From Roseburia hominis (GTDB lineage: Bacteria > Bacillota > Clostridia > Lachnospirales > Lachnospiraceae), in NCBI RefSeq assembly GCF_021531695.1, contig NZ_JADYUI010000005.1, forward strand, positions 1 to 64,000: a stretch of 64,000 bases of DNA, given 5' to 3'. Shown here piece by piece: positions 17,133 through 25,477 of this stretch; within the stretch, counting starts at the first letter, position 1; each line of letters starts with the position of its first letter. The translations under genes were made by a program, and so were the position numbers. The notes beneath the pieces were generated by a model. It saw only the letters and a program-made list of their open reading frames with translations. It did no database searches and was not told the origin of the DNA.

Positions 17133-18037
17133 ATGACGTTACAACAGTTAAGATATGCAATTGCAGTTGCTGATAATGGTTCTATGAATGAAGCTGCCAA
17201 GAAACTTTTTATTTCGCAACCGAGTCTTTCCGGTATGATTAAGGATTTAGAAGAAGAATTGGATATTCAGATATTTTTACGTTCCAACCGGGGAATTTTG
17301 ATTACACCGGAAGGCATGGAATTTTTAGGGTATGCGAGACAGGTAATGGAGCAATACCGGTTGATGGAAAATCGTTTTATTGAAAAAAAGTTAAAAAGAA
17401 ATTCAGTGTATCGACACAGCATTATACGTTTGCCGTGAAAGCATTTGTAGAGCTGGTAAAACGTGTTGGAATGGAAGAATATGAATTTGCTGTCTACGAG
17501 ACGAAAACGTATGAAATTTTAGAGGCGGTACGAAGCTTTAAAAGTGAGCTTGGAATTTTGTATCTGAATGATTTTAACCAAAAGGCAATGAATAAGCTTT
17601 TCCATGAAAACAGTCTGGAATTTGTAGAATTGTTTTCCTGCCATACCTGCGTATATCTTTGGACCGGACATCCGCTTGCAGACAAAAAAGTAATTTCCAT
17701 GAAAGAATTGGAGGAATATCCATGCCTTTCATTTGATCAGGGAAATAATAATTCCTTTTATCTGGCAGAAGAAGTTTTAAGTACCTATGATTATAAGAAA
17801 ATAATCAAGGCAAGTGATCGAGCTACTTTGTTAAATTTAATGGTAGGATTAAATGGCTATACACTTTGTTCCGGGATTATATGTGAGGAATTAAATGGAT
17901 ATGATTATAAAGCGGTTCCACTGAAAGAGGAAGATAGGATGCATATCGGATATGTGAAACGAAAGGGATCCAATTTGAGTGAAATGGCAGAAATTTATGT
18001 AGAAGAATTGAGAAAATGTAAAGTAAGCCTTTTATAG
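17133..18037 (+). pseudogene. LysR-family regulator, frameshifted after the HTH domain
   Basis: From ATG 17133 (MTLQQLRYAIAVADNGSM, GGGGAGAG upstream) an intact LysR winged helix is read to about residue 88. In the A-rich stretch 17383-17402 (AAAAAAAGTTAAAAAGAAA) the frame is lost and ends at 17438. The missing continuation, KKKFSVSTQHYTFAVKAF, is read in the neighbouring frame and runs as a full effector-binding domain (CysB-like fold, with GILYLNDFNQKAM and TCVYLWTGHPLA) to 18037. One extra A would restore a normal protein of about 300 residues. The gene is either a recent pseudogene, subject to slippage, or a sequencing error. A good terminator follows. Confidence 0.85.
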
Positions 18038-18052
18038 GAAATGATAGAGAAA

Positions 18053-18091
18053 AAGACCTGTTTTCTGGAGATGGAGGACAGGTTTTTTTGT
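18053..18091 (+). terminator. Terminator after the LysR gene
   Basis: ACCTGT and ACAGGT arms around an imperfect stem, followed by seven T at 18083-18089. Confidence 0.85.
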
Positions 18092-18120
18092 TGTATAAAA
18101 AATTTTTTATATAAAAATAC

Positions 18121-18165
18121 TTGACACACAGGTAACTTGGTGATATGGTTAATTACACAAGTAAT
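18121..18165 (+). promoter_or_regulatory. Promoter and probable operator of the gntR-ABC operon
   Basis: TTGACA (18121-18126), 17 bases, TATGGT (18144-18149). Just downstream, ATTAC-ACAA-GTAAT (18152-18165) is an inverted repeat placed where a GntR/YtrA repressor would block transcription start. The leader then contains copy A of a recurring hairpin (18199-18240). Confidence 0.7.
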
Positions 18166-18198
18166 GAACCGCACAACAAAAGAAGTGGAAATGGTTAC

Positions 18199-18240
18199 GA
18201 GAAAGTAGAGAAACGGATTGCGAATGTCCGCTTTATTGAG
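18199..18240 (+). repeat. Recurring intergenic hairpin, copy A
   Basis: Contains CGGATTGCGAATGTCCGC preceded by AAGTAGAGAA and followed by TTTATTG. Related copies lie at 42162-42205, 47321-47362 and 63397-63440, each in a leader upstream of a plus-strand gene. The outer bases pair (CGGA/TCCG) around a TTGCGAATG loop. Confidence 0.55.
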
Positions 18241-18289
18241 AAGTGAGATGACAAAGTATGGTTCAAATTAAGGAGAAAGGAGAAAGAAA

Positions 18290-18667
18290 ATGAATGAAGT
18301 CCTGACACAGGAAAAGTCCATTTATATACAGATTAGTGAAATGATTGAAAATGACATTTTGCGTGATGTTTTGCTGGAAGAAGAGCGGGTCCCAAGTACG
18401 AATGAACTTGCAAGATTGTATTCTATTAATCCGGCAACAGCGGCAAAAGGGATTAATTTGTTAGTAGATAATGGAATTTTATATAAAAAGCGTGGAATAG
18501 GAATGTTTGTCAGTAAGGGAGCGAAGGAGATTATTATGAAAAAACGAAAAAATGAATTTGCGGACAAATTTTTAAAGACATTATTGATAGAGGCAGACAG
18601 TCTTGGAATTACGAAAGAAGAATTGATTGCGATGATTGAAAAATGGAGTGTAGAAAAAAATCAATAA
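18290..18667 (+). CDS. GntR-family repressor, YtrA subfamily
   Basis: 125 residues: an N-terminal winged helix (about 10-75: VPSTNELARLYSINPATAAKGI, then GILYKKRGIGMFV) and a short helical dimerisation tail, without the large effector domain of FadR/HutC types. This size is typical of YtrA regulators, which control an adjacent ABC transporter induced by cell-wall antibiotics. It heads an operon with an ATPase and two membrane proteins, and an inverted repeat at its promoter suggests autoregulation. Start ATG 18290 follows AAGGAGAAAG. Confidence 0.92.
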   Translation: MNEVLTQEKSIYIQISEMIENDILRDVLLEEERVPSTNELARLYSINPATAAKGINLLVDNGILYKKRGIGMFVSKGAKEIIMKKRKNEFADKFLKTLLIEADSLGITKEELIAMIEKWSVEKNQ

Positions 18668-18736
18668 AAGCTAACTGGATATAAAGGTTTACATAAAGTT
18701 GTTATGTAAACTACAGATGGGAGAAAGGATAGAAAA

Positions 18737-19609
18737 ATGGAGAATTTAAAATGTGAAAATGTAAAAAAAATATATGGAAAAAAGGAAGTATTAAAAGGAA
18801 TTAATCTGGAATTAGAGAAGGGAAAAATCTATGGTCTGATTGGAAGAAACGGAGCCGGAAAAACGACACTTTTATCTATATTATCAGCACAAAATCCGGC
18901 AAGCGAAGGCAATGTGACGTTAGATGGCGAAAAAGTGTGGGAGAATCAAAAAGTGATTGATCATATTTGTTTTTCGCGTGAAATCAGTCCAATGTCAGGA
19001 AACGGACAAAATACGTTACGGATTAAGGATTATTTAAAAGCGGCATCAATTTTTTATCCAAATTGGAATAAAGAGTTAGCAGAAGAACTGGTTGAAAAAT
19101 TTAAACTTGAGAAGAAGAAAAAAGTCTGCAAGTTGTCCAAAGGTATGTTATCTATGCTTACGATTATCATCGCATTGGCAAGTGAGGCAGAATATACTTT
19201 TTTGGATGAGCCGGTGGCAGGGCTTGATGTTGTGGCAAGAGATATGTTTTACAAATTACTTTTGCGTGAGTATACAAAAAGTGGCAGAACTTTTGTGATT
19301 TCTACGCACATTATTGAAGAGGCAGCAGATATTTTTGAAGAGGTTATTATTGTGAATCAGGGAAATATTCTGCTCAAAGAAAATACACAGGAATTGTTAG
19401 ACCGTGCCGTTCATGTAAGTGGAAAGGCAGAAGATGTAACAGCTTCCATTGAAGGACTAAAATGCTGCAGAAAAGAGCTTATCGGAAGAAGCATGGGGGC
19501 TACTGTAATGCTTCGTCCGGGCGAGAAAATAAAGGAAAATGCTTCCGTTTCTGTGCAGAAATTAAATCTTGAAAAACTATTTGTGGCACTTTGTGGCGAG
19601 GAGGTATAG
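18737..19609 (+). CDS. ABC transporter ATP-binding protein (YtrB-like)
   Basis: 290 residues. Walker A GRNGAGKTT, signature in the variant form LSKGMLSM, Walker B YTFLDEPVAGLD and H-loop STHIIEE. The LSKGM signature and the pairing with a YtrA-type regulator are typical of small ABC-2-like exporters in Firmicutes. Residues beyond about 210 form a C-terminal extension. The two downstream membrane proteins are the likely permease subunits. Substrate unknown; peptide antibiotic or stress-related export is the usual inference. Confidence 0.9.
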   Translation: MENLKCENVKKIYGKKEVLKGINLELEKGKIYGLIGRNGAGKTTLLSILSAQNPASEGNVTLDGEKVWENQKVIDHICFSREISPMSGNGQNTLRIKDYLKAASIFYPNWNKELAEELVEKFKLEKKKKVCKLSKGMLSMLTIIIALASEAEYTFLDEPVAGLDVVARDMFYKLLLREYTKSGRTFVISTHIIEEAADIFEEVIIVNQGNILLKENTQELLDRAVHVSGKAEDVTASIEGLKCCRKELIGRSMGATVMLRPGEKIKENASVSVQKLNLEKLFVALCGEEV

Positions 19610-19611
19610 AG

Positions 19612-20280
19612 ATGACGGGGTTAAAACGAAGTATTCGCTATTGGACATGGATTGATATATGCTATATTTTATGCGGAATCGGGATTGCGGCAGTGTTTGG
19701 AGTCTTTGACTATCCCAAAGAATCCGGAATTATGGGAATTATCAATAAGTTTAGTATGCAGCTTTTGATTATGGGATTTGGCATGGGATTGCTGGCACAG
19801 ATTCTGAATGCAATCTATGTAAGGCAGAGTCTTTCCATGGGAGCAGGAAGAAAAAATTGCTTTATAGCTTTGCAATATCAGAATGTCTTTCTCTTTGCAG
19901 GATTTTATCTTATTGATTTATTTTTGCAAAGAATCGTTGGTATGGCGCTTAAATATTCGGACTGGACGGTCGATATCGGTAAGGTGGGCTTGACTTATTT
20001 GATAATTGCGCTGATAACAGCAGGACTCTGTAATTTTATCGGGGCATTGATTTTACGTAATGATCGTGTGGGAACGATACTTAGTATTATTTTTTGTGCT
20101 GTATTTGGTGGGGTAGTAGGCGTTACTTTTGCACTTACAGGAAAGGAAAATATTATGGGACATTTTTCTTTTCTGCAAGGTCAACATGTTGTTCTTTGGA
20201 TATTGGGAGCAATTGCTATTTATGGTCTGGGGAGTTTTGGACAGTATCTATTACTTCGCAAATATGAAATTCGCGTATAG
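19612..20280 (+). CDS. ABC transporter membrane subunit
   Basis: 222 residues from ATG 19612 (MTGLKRSIRYWTWIDICYIL), with GAGGAGG 9 bases upstream and lying 2 bases after the ATPase stop. About six membrane helices, no large soluble domain. It resembles the short permease subunits found with YtrB-type ATPases. Its partner follows after 8 bases. No substrate motif is visible. Confidence 0.8.
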   Translation: MTGLKRSIRYWTWIDICYILCGIGIAAVFGVFDYPKESGIMGIINKFSMQLLIMGFGMGLLAQILNAIYVRQSLSMGAGRKNCFIALQYQNVFLFAGFYLIDLFLQRIVGMALKYSDWTVDIGKVGLTYLIIALITAGLCNFIGALILRNDRVGTILSIIFCAVFGGVVGVTFALTGKENIMGHFSFLQGQHVVLWILGAIAIYGLGSFGQYLLLRKYEIRV

Positions 20281-20288
20281 GAGGAAAA

Positions 20289-21023
20289 ATGATGAATAAG
20301 AGGATAAAAGCAGTTACAAATGCTTTTTCATATTTTAAAGATAATCTTATATTAGATTTGTTTTTGGAATTGGTTGGCTTTGTTGTTGGAATTTTTTTGT
20401 TTTTGATTATCTTCTGGAAAGAAAAGCCGGATACAGCTTTTCCTTTGGGGACATTTATGGCAGGAATCATTTTTGCTATATGTACTTTTTTGACCGGAAT
20501 GGTTGGATTTGTCAGACAATTTAATGTTGCAGTCGGTATGGGATGTGTCAGAAAGAAATTTCTGCAGGCATATTTAGGTACGACAATAGCTTTTCTCGTA
20601 ATAGATGCGTTGGTACTTTTGCTTTATTATTGTATAGAAAAGGCATGGTATCTTGGTATGTTTCCAGAGTTGGTGTGGAAATTGACAGATAAATTATCCA
20701 TTTCACCGGTTAAAGTTATTTTGATTCTTTTGGTAATACTGGTGATAAAATTTGGAAGTGGAATGATTGTGCTTCATTTTGGAAATAAAGGAATGATTGT
20801 CTGTTGGATTCTGTATTTGGCATCTTCACTTGGTGTAAGCCGAGTTGCTGAAATATTGTCAGAAAATCCAAATGGAATTCTTGGTAAGATTATTTATGGA
20901 ATGGTTGATTTTTTCCGTAGCATTGGTCAGAATGCCGGATATGCTTTGGGCTATTTGGTTTGTATTGGATTACTTTTGATTCTTATCAGGGCAGGATTAA
21001 AGGAAGAAGTTCGACAGATGTAA
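20289..21023 (+). CDS. ABC transporter membrane subunit
   Basis: 244 residues with six hydrophobic segments and the loop VAVGMGCVRKKFLQAYLGT, typical of ABC-2-like permeases ('RKKFF' loop). TAGGAGG immediately precedes ATG 20289. Fourth and last gene of the gntR-led operon; the shared terminator with mntR lies 60 bases downstream. It likely pairs with the 19612-20280 protein. Confidence 0.8.
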   Translation: MMNKRIKAVTNAFSYFKDNLILDLFLELVGFVVGIFLFLIIFWKEKPDTAFPLGTFMAGIIFAICTFLTGMVGFVRQFNVAVGMGCVRKKFLQAYLGTTIAFLVIDALVLLLYYCIEKAWYLGMFPELVWKLTDKLSISPVKVILILLVILVIKFGSGMIVLHFGNKGMIVCWILYLASSLGVSRVAEILSENPNGILGKIIYGMVDFFRSIGQNAGYALGYLVCIGLLLILIRAGLKEEVRQM

Positions 21024-21084
21024 GATATTTTCATATTTCCGGTGGTTTGTATGAAACATGTGTTAATGTATAAGCACCGTCAAA

Positions 21085-21130
21085 TAAAAAGGGCAGAATC
21101 CCCAAAAGAGTGGGAAATCTGCCCTTTTAT
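21085..21130. terminator. Bidirectional terminator
   Basis: AAAAAGGGCAGA-TTCCC...GGGAA-TCTGCCCTTTT: a strong stem flanked by A- and T-runs, between the ABC operon (+) and the mntR-like gene (-). Confidence 0.9.
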
Positions 21131-21143
21131 AAATGACACATTT

Positions 21144-21512
21144 CTATTTGTGTGTAGTGACATAGTTTTTGATTGCCTGAAAAGTCTCTTTGCTAATGAC
21201 ATGTTCCATCTTACAGGCATCTTCCGTAGCAGTTTTTTCATTGACTCCAAGGCTTGTAAGCCATGAAGACAGAAGGGCATGACGCTCATATATCATGTCA
21301 GCAATTTCTTTGCCGGAATCGGTTAAATAGATAAATCCGGCATCCGTTACTGTAATATATCCGTTTTCCCGCAGATTTTTCATGGCAACACTGACACTTG
21401 GTTTGGTGAAACCAAGTTCGTTTGCAATATCGACAGAACGAACGACTGGTAGCGTTTTGCTCAGTATTAAGATTGTTTCTAAATAATTTTCAGCAGATTC
21501 ATTTATATTCAT
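21144..21512 (-). CDS. MntR/DtxR-family metal-dependent regulator
   Basis: 122 residues: winged helix (1-65; AENYLETILILSK, RSVDIANELGFTKPSVSVAMKNL) and a metal-binding dimerisation domain (70-122) with YERHALLSSWLTSLGV and CKMEHVIS, which supply Glu, His and Cys ligands. No SH3-like third domain, so it is the MntR/IdeR-short type. It would repress manganese or iron uptake genes when metal is bound; no metal transporter lies nearby. ATG 21512 lies behind a GGGGTG-rich leader. Confidence 0.9.
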   Translation of the reverse strand: MNINESAENYLETILILSKTLPVVRSVDIANELGFTKPSVSVAMKNLRENGYITVTDAGFIYLTDSGKEIADMIYERHALLSSWLTSLGVNEKTATEDACKMEHVISKETFQAIKNYVTTHK

Positions 21513-21636
21513 AAGAACACCCCGTGTGTTTAAAATGCGTAATTTAAATAATATTTGATAAGTATAACATAATATGGACTATATGGCAAAGTCAAAAAAT
21601 GAAAAACACCAGAAGGTGTTAAAAAACATCAATAAA

Positions 21637-21656
21637 AATGATTAAATTTAATCATT
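21637..21656. promoter_or_regulatory. 20-bp perfect palindrome upstream of leuA fusion
   Basis: AATGATTAAATTTAATCATT, symmetric over all 20 bases, 94 bases before the leuA-AraC start. A candidate operator for this gene or for the divergent mntR-like gene. Confidence 0.5.
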
Positions 21657-21749
21657 CCAAAGTGGGAAATAGTGTGTTAGGATATATCACATGAAGAAAT
21701 GGAGAATTTGACATAATTTAGAAGAAAGAAATAAATGGAGGCTGGAAGA

Positions 21750-23744
21750 ATGAAAAACGCAAATAAGTACATGAGACAATATTTTATGCCACCGGTGTGC
21801 GAGTATGACTGGGTAAAAAAAGATTACATAGATGCACCGCCGATCTGGTGTTCCGTAGATTTAAGAGACGGAAACCAGGCATTGATTGAGCCAATGAGCT
21901 TAGAGGAAAAACTAGAATTCTTCCAGATGTTAGTAGATATCGGATTCAAAGAAATTGAAGTCGGCTTTCCGGCTGCATCAGAGACAGAATTTGATTTTAT
22001 GCGTGCTTTGATTGAGCGAGACATGATTCCGGATGATGTGACGGTACAGGTTTTAACACAGGCGAGAGAGCATATCATAAGAAAAACTTTTGAGGCAGTA
22101 AAGGGTGCACCGCATGCAGTAATTCATCTTTACAACTCTACTTCGGTGGCACAACGAGAGCAGGTATTTAAGAAAAATAAGGAACAGATTAAGCAGCTTG
22201 CGATTGATGGAGCAGAGTTATTAAAGAAGCTTGCCGATGAGACAGACGGAGATTTCTCTTTCGAGTACAGTCCGGAAAGTTTTCACGGAACCGAAGTAGA
22301 GTATGCGGTAGAAGTATGTAATGCCGTATTGGATGTATGGAAACCGACAGCAGATAATAAAGCAATTATCAATATTCCGGGAACTGTTGAAACAGCAATG
22401 CCGCATGTATTTGCAACACAGGTGGAATATGTCAGCAAGAATTTAAAATACAGAGATAATGTTGTGTTAAGTTTACATCCGCACAATGACAGAGGCTGCG
22501 GTGTGGCAGATTCGGAACTTGGTATTTTAGCGGGAGCGGATCGTATAGAAGGAACTTTATTCGGAAATGGGGAACGTACAGGAAATGTAGATATCATTAC
22601 GATTGCAATGAATATGTATTCGCATGGAATTGATCCGAAGCTGGATTTCTCCAATATGCCAATGATTCGCGAGAAATATGAACGTCTGACCCGTATGAAT
22701 GTGTATGACCGTCAGCCATATGCAGGTAATCTTGTATTTACCGCATTTTCCGGTTCGCATCAGGATGCAATTGCAAAAGGAATGGCATGGCGTGAAGAAA
22801 AGAAATGCGAGAAATGGACAGTACCATATTTACCAATTGATCCGGTTGACGTCGGACGCACCTATGATTCGGATGTAATTCGTATTAACAGTCAGTCCGG
22901 TAAAGGCGGAGTAAGTTACATATTAAAACAGAACTTTAGTATTTCTCTGCCGGAGAAGATGAGAGAAGAAGTCGGATATGCAGTAAAACAGGTATCGGAT
23001 GAGGAGCACAAAGAGCTTTCTCCACAGTGGGTATATGAGATTTTCGAGGAAAAATATATTCACAATACGCCGTATTTCCAGATTGAAGAATGTCATTTCA
23101 AACAGAATGATGGTATTATGGCAGAAGCAACCATTTGTCATGGTGATAAAAAGATTGTGGTAGATGCAAACGGAAATGGTCGATTGGATGCAGTCAGCAA
23201 CATTTTAAAGGAGTTCTTTGGAATTACCTATGAACTTTCTGTATATGAAGAACACGCACTTTCCCATGGATCTTCCTCAAAAGCAATGTCTTATGTTGGA
23301 ATTACCAGTGATGGTAAGATGTACTGGGGTGCCGGTATGAATGAGGATATCATTAAAGCGTCGATTCATGCGCTTACCGTTGCAGTCAATAAATTGCCGG
23401 AGATTGCAAAGGAAGAACGATGCAAAGATGACAGACTGGTAGAGATGTTAAATTTCATTCAGACGAATTATCAGACCGTAACTTTAGAGGATATGGCAGA
23501 AGCATTCCATTTATCTGAGCCATATATTTCAAAGTACATTAAAGATAAGTCGGGACTTACTTTTGGAGAGCATGTGACCAATATTCGTATGAAACGGGCA
23601 AAAACATTATTGAAAAACGGAAATATGACGGTAGAAAATATTGCATATTCCGTAGGGTATCAGAATGTAGAGCATTTCAACCGTGTGTTTAAGAAAAATT
23701 TTGAAATGACACCGGTACAATATCGAAACAGTAGCAGAAGTTAA
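21750..23744 (+). CDS. leuA: 2-isopropylmalate synthase fused to AraC-type DNA-binding domain
   Basis: 664 residues from ATG 21750, which has GGAGG 10 bases upstream. Residues 1-555 are a complete type-2 (yeast/actinobacterial-like) 2-isopropylmalate synthase. The catalytic HMGL barrel has SVDLRDGNQALIEPM and the metal-binding LHPHNDRG. A linker follows, then the LeuA dimer/allosteric domain (SHGSSSKAMSYVGITSDGK). The enzyme condenses acetyl-CoA with 2-oxoisovalerate, the first step of leucine synthesis. Residues about 560-660 add a two-HTH AraC/XylS domain: LEDMAEAFHLSEPYISKYIK and VENIAYSVGYQNVEHFNRVF. The two parts share one continuous frame without stops. Ordinary LeuA ends at about residue 550. 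Leucine bound to the regulatory domain might control DNA binding; this is inference. Monocistronic, with a strong terminator. Confidence 0.93.
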   Translation: MKNANKYMRQYFMPPVCEYDWVKKDYIDAPPIWCSVDLRDGNQALIEPMSLEEKLEFFQMLVDIGFKEIEVGFPAASETEFDFMRALIERDMIPDDVTVQVLTQAREHIIRKTFEAVKGAPHAVIHLYNSTSVAQREQVFKKNKEQIKQLAIDGAELLKKLADETDGDFSFEYSPESFHGTEVEYAVEVCNAVLDVWKPTADNKAIINIPGTVETAMPHVFATQVEYVSKNLKYRDNVVLSLHPHNDRGCGVADSELGILAGADRIEGTLFGNGERTGNVDIITIAMNMYSHGIDPKLDFSNMPMIREKYERLTRMNVYDRQPYAGNLVFTAFSGSHQDAIAKGMAWREEKKCEKWTVPYLPIDPVDVGRTYDSDVIRINSQSGKGGVSYILKQNFSISLPEKMREEVGYAVKQVSDEEHKELSPQWVYEIFEEKYIHNTPYFQIEECHFKQNDGIMAEATICHGDKKIVVDANGNGRLDAVSNILKEFFGITYELSVYEEHALSHGSSSKAMSYVGITSDGKMYWGAGMNEDIIKASIHALTVAVNKLPEIAKEERCKDDRLVEMLNFIQTNYQTVTLEDMAEAFHLSEPYISKYIKDKSGLTFGEHVTNIRMKRAKTLLKNGNMTVENIAYSVGYQNVEHFNRVFKKNFEMTPVQYRNSSRS

Positions 23745-23756
23745 TGCATATTTTGA

Positions 23757-23795
23757 AGAAGAGGTCTGACTGGGTTTATGGTCAGACCTCTTCTC
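23757..23795 (+). terminator. Terminator after the leuA fusion
   Basis: GAAGAGGTCTGAC and GTCAGACCTCTTC form a perfect 13-bp stem with a 10-base loop. The following T-run is poor, but the hairpin is strong. Confidence 0.75.
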
Positions 23796-23917
23796 ATGCC
23801 ATCCATAACAGTTACTTTTAAATAAAAAGTACTTCGTTCTTGTATATCTTGTAAAATTAGGGTAAAGTATAAGGAAAGAAAAAATGGGCAAATTGAATTT
23901 GACACGGAGGAATAAAT

Positions 23918-25459
23918 ATGCGAGAGGAACAAAAGAAATCAGTAAAAAATGGTGTGGGACGTTTGGTATTTGTAGCATTGTCGTTTTTGATACAGACTGT
24001 TTGGATTATTATGCTCTTTGTGTATTTAAATAAATATTCCACGGCAATTTCATTGTTTAGCAGTCTTTTGGCATTGATTGTTGTTCTGCTTATTTATGGA
24101 AGAAATATGAATGCCGCCTTTAAAATGTCCTGGATGGTTTTGATTTTGGTTTTTCCGGTATGGGGAATTTGTTTATATCTAATGTTTGGACATGCAAACG
24201 TAACGAAAAATATGCGTGTCAAATTTGAAAAAATTGATCAAGAATTATTTCAAAAAATTCCGCAAAATACGGAAGTTTGTCAGAAATTGGAACAGGAAGA
24301 TCTTGCAATTGCGAATCATGCGAGATATCTATGGAATTATGCGAGTGCACCGGTTTATCAAAATACAGATGTGACTTTTTATGAAGACACAACAAAAGGA
24401 TTAGAAGCACAGAAAGAGGCGTTACAAAAAGCAGAAAAATTTATTTTTATGGAATATCATGCGATTGAAGAAGCAGAATCCTTTCTTGGCATCAAAGACA
24501 TTTTAATCGAAAAAGCAAAACAGGGAGTAGAAGTACGAATTGTTTATGATGATGTTGGAAGTGTCGTTTTTATTAATAAAGATTTTGTAGAGCGAATGGA
24601 AAAGGTTGGAATTCATTGTAGAATTTTTAACGAAATTCATCCGGTTCTTAATATTTTTATGAATAACAGAGATCATAGGAAAATTACGGTGATTGATGGG
24701 AAAGTAGGGTTTACAGGAGGTTATAATCTTGCAAATGAATACTTTAATATTACGCAGCCATATGGTCATTGGAAAGATACCGGTGTAAAGTTAGAGGGGG
24801 ATGCTGTAAAAAGTTTTACGATGATGTTTCTTGAGATGTGGAATGCAGTCAAGGAAACAGATACCAATTATGACAACTATTTTCCGGAGATTGATTATAA
24901 GGCAAAAGAAAGCGGTTATGTCATTCCATATGCGGATAGCCCATTAGATCGGGAACCAACCGGTGAGAATGTTTATTTGAATTTAATAAAATATGCAAAG
25001 AAAGAAATTTACTTTACGACACCATATCTTCTGCTTACGGATGAGATGGTAAGAGAGCTTACGCTTGCAGCAAAACGTGGGGTGGATGTACGAATTGTTA
25101 CACCGGGAATACCGGATAAGAAGCTGGTATATCAGATGACACGTTCTTATTATAAACCACTTGTCCGTAATGGTGTCAGAATTTATGAATATACACCTGG
25201 ATTTCTTCATGCAAAACAATGTGTATGTGATGGAAAAGCAGCAACGGTTGGAACGATTAATCTGGATTTTAGAAGTTTATACCTGCATTTTGAAAATGGT
25301 GTATACTTATATCATTGTGATGCCATAAAAGATATCAGAAAGGATTTTGAGGAATTGTTTGATGTCAGCCGTGAAGTGACCGAACAATATAAAGTGGAAC
25401 CATCGATTCCACATAAACTCTGGCAGAGTATTTTGCATTTATTTTCACCATTAATGTAA
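23918..25459 (+). CDS. cls: Cardiolipin synthase
   Basis: 513-residue membrane enzyme of the phospholipase D superfamily, which joins two phosphatidylglycerols into cardiolipin. Two N-terminal helices (about 12-35 and 40-60) anchor it. Then come the two catalytic HKD motifs, HRKITVIDGKVGFTGG (about residue 248) and HAKQCVCDGKAATVGT (about 428). In the second, the usual K-x4-D pattern is intact as HAKQCVCD. ATG 23918 follows CGGAGGA. The MATE gene starts 18 bases downstream, so the two may be co-transcribed. Confidence 0.93.
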   Translation: MREEQKKSVKNGVGRLVFVALSFLIQTVWIIMLFVYLNKYSTAISLFSSLLALIVVLLIYGRNMNAAFKMSWMVLILVFPVWGICLYLMFGHANVTKNMRVKFEKIDQELFQKIPQNTEVCQKLEQEDLAIANHARYLWNYASAPVYQNTDVTFYEDTTKGLEAQKEALQKAEKFIFMEYHAIEEAESFLGIKDILIEKAKQGVEVRIVYDDVGSVVFINKDFVERMEKVGIHCRIFNEIHPVLNIFMNNRDHRKITVIDGKVGFTGGYNLANEYFNITQPYGHWKDTGVKLEGDAVKSFTMMFLEMWNAVKETDTNYDNYFPEIDYKAKESGYVIPYADSPLDREPTGENVYLNLIKYAKKEIYFTTPYLLLTDEMVRELTLAAKRGVDVRIVTPGIPDKKLVYQMTRSYYKPLVRNGVRIYEYTPGFLHAKQCVCDGKAATVGTINLDFRSLYLHFENGVYLYHCDAIKDIRKDFEELFDVSREVTEQYKVEPSIPHKLWQSILHLFSPLM

Positions 25460-25477
25460 GAAAAGAGGAACAAAAAG

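Noticed and set aside
21601-21640. AACACC-AGAA-GGTGTT hairpin as a leuA T-box or leader terminator
   Set aside because: The stem is only 6 bp, there is no T-run on the plus strand, and no T-box sequence or leucine specifier is recognisable.
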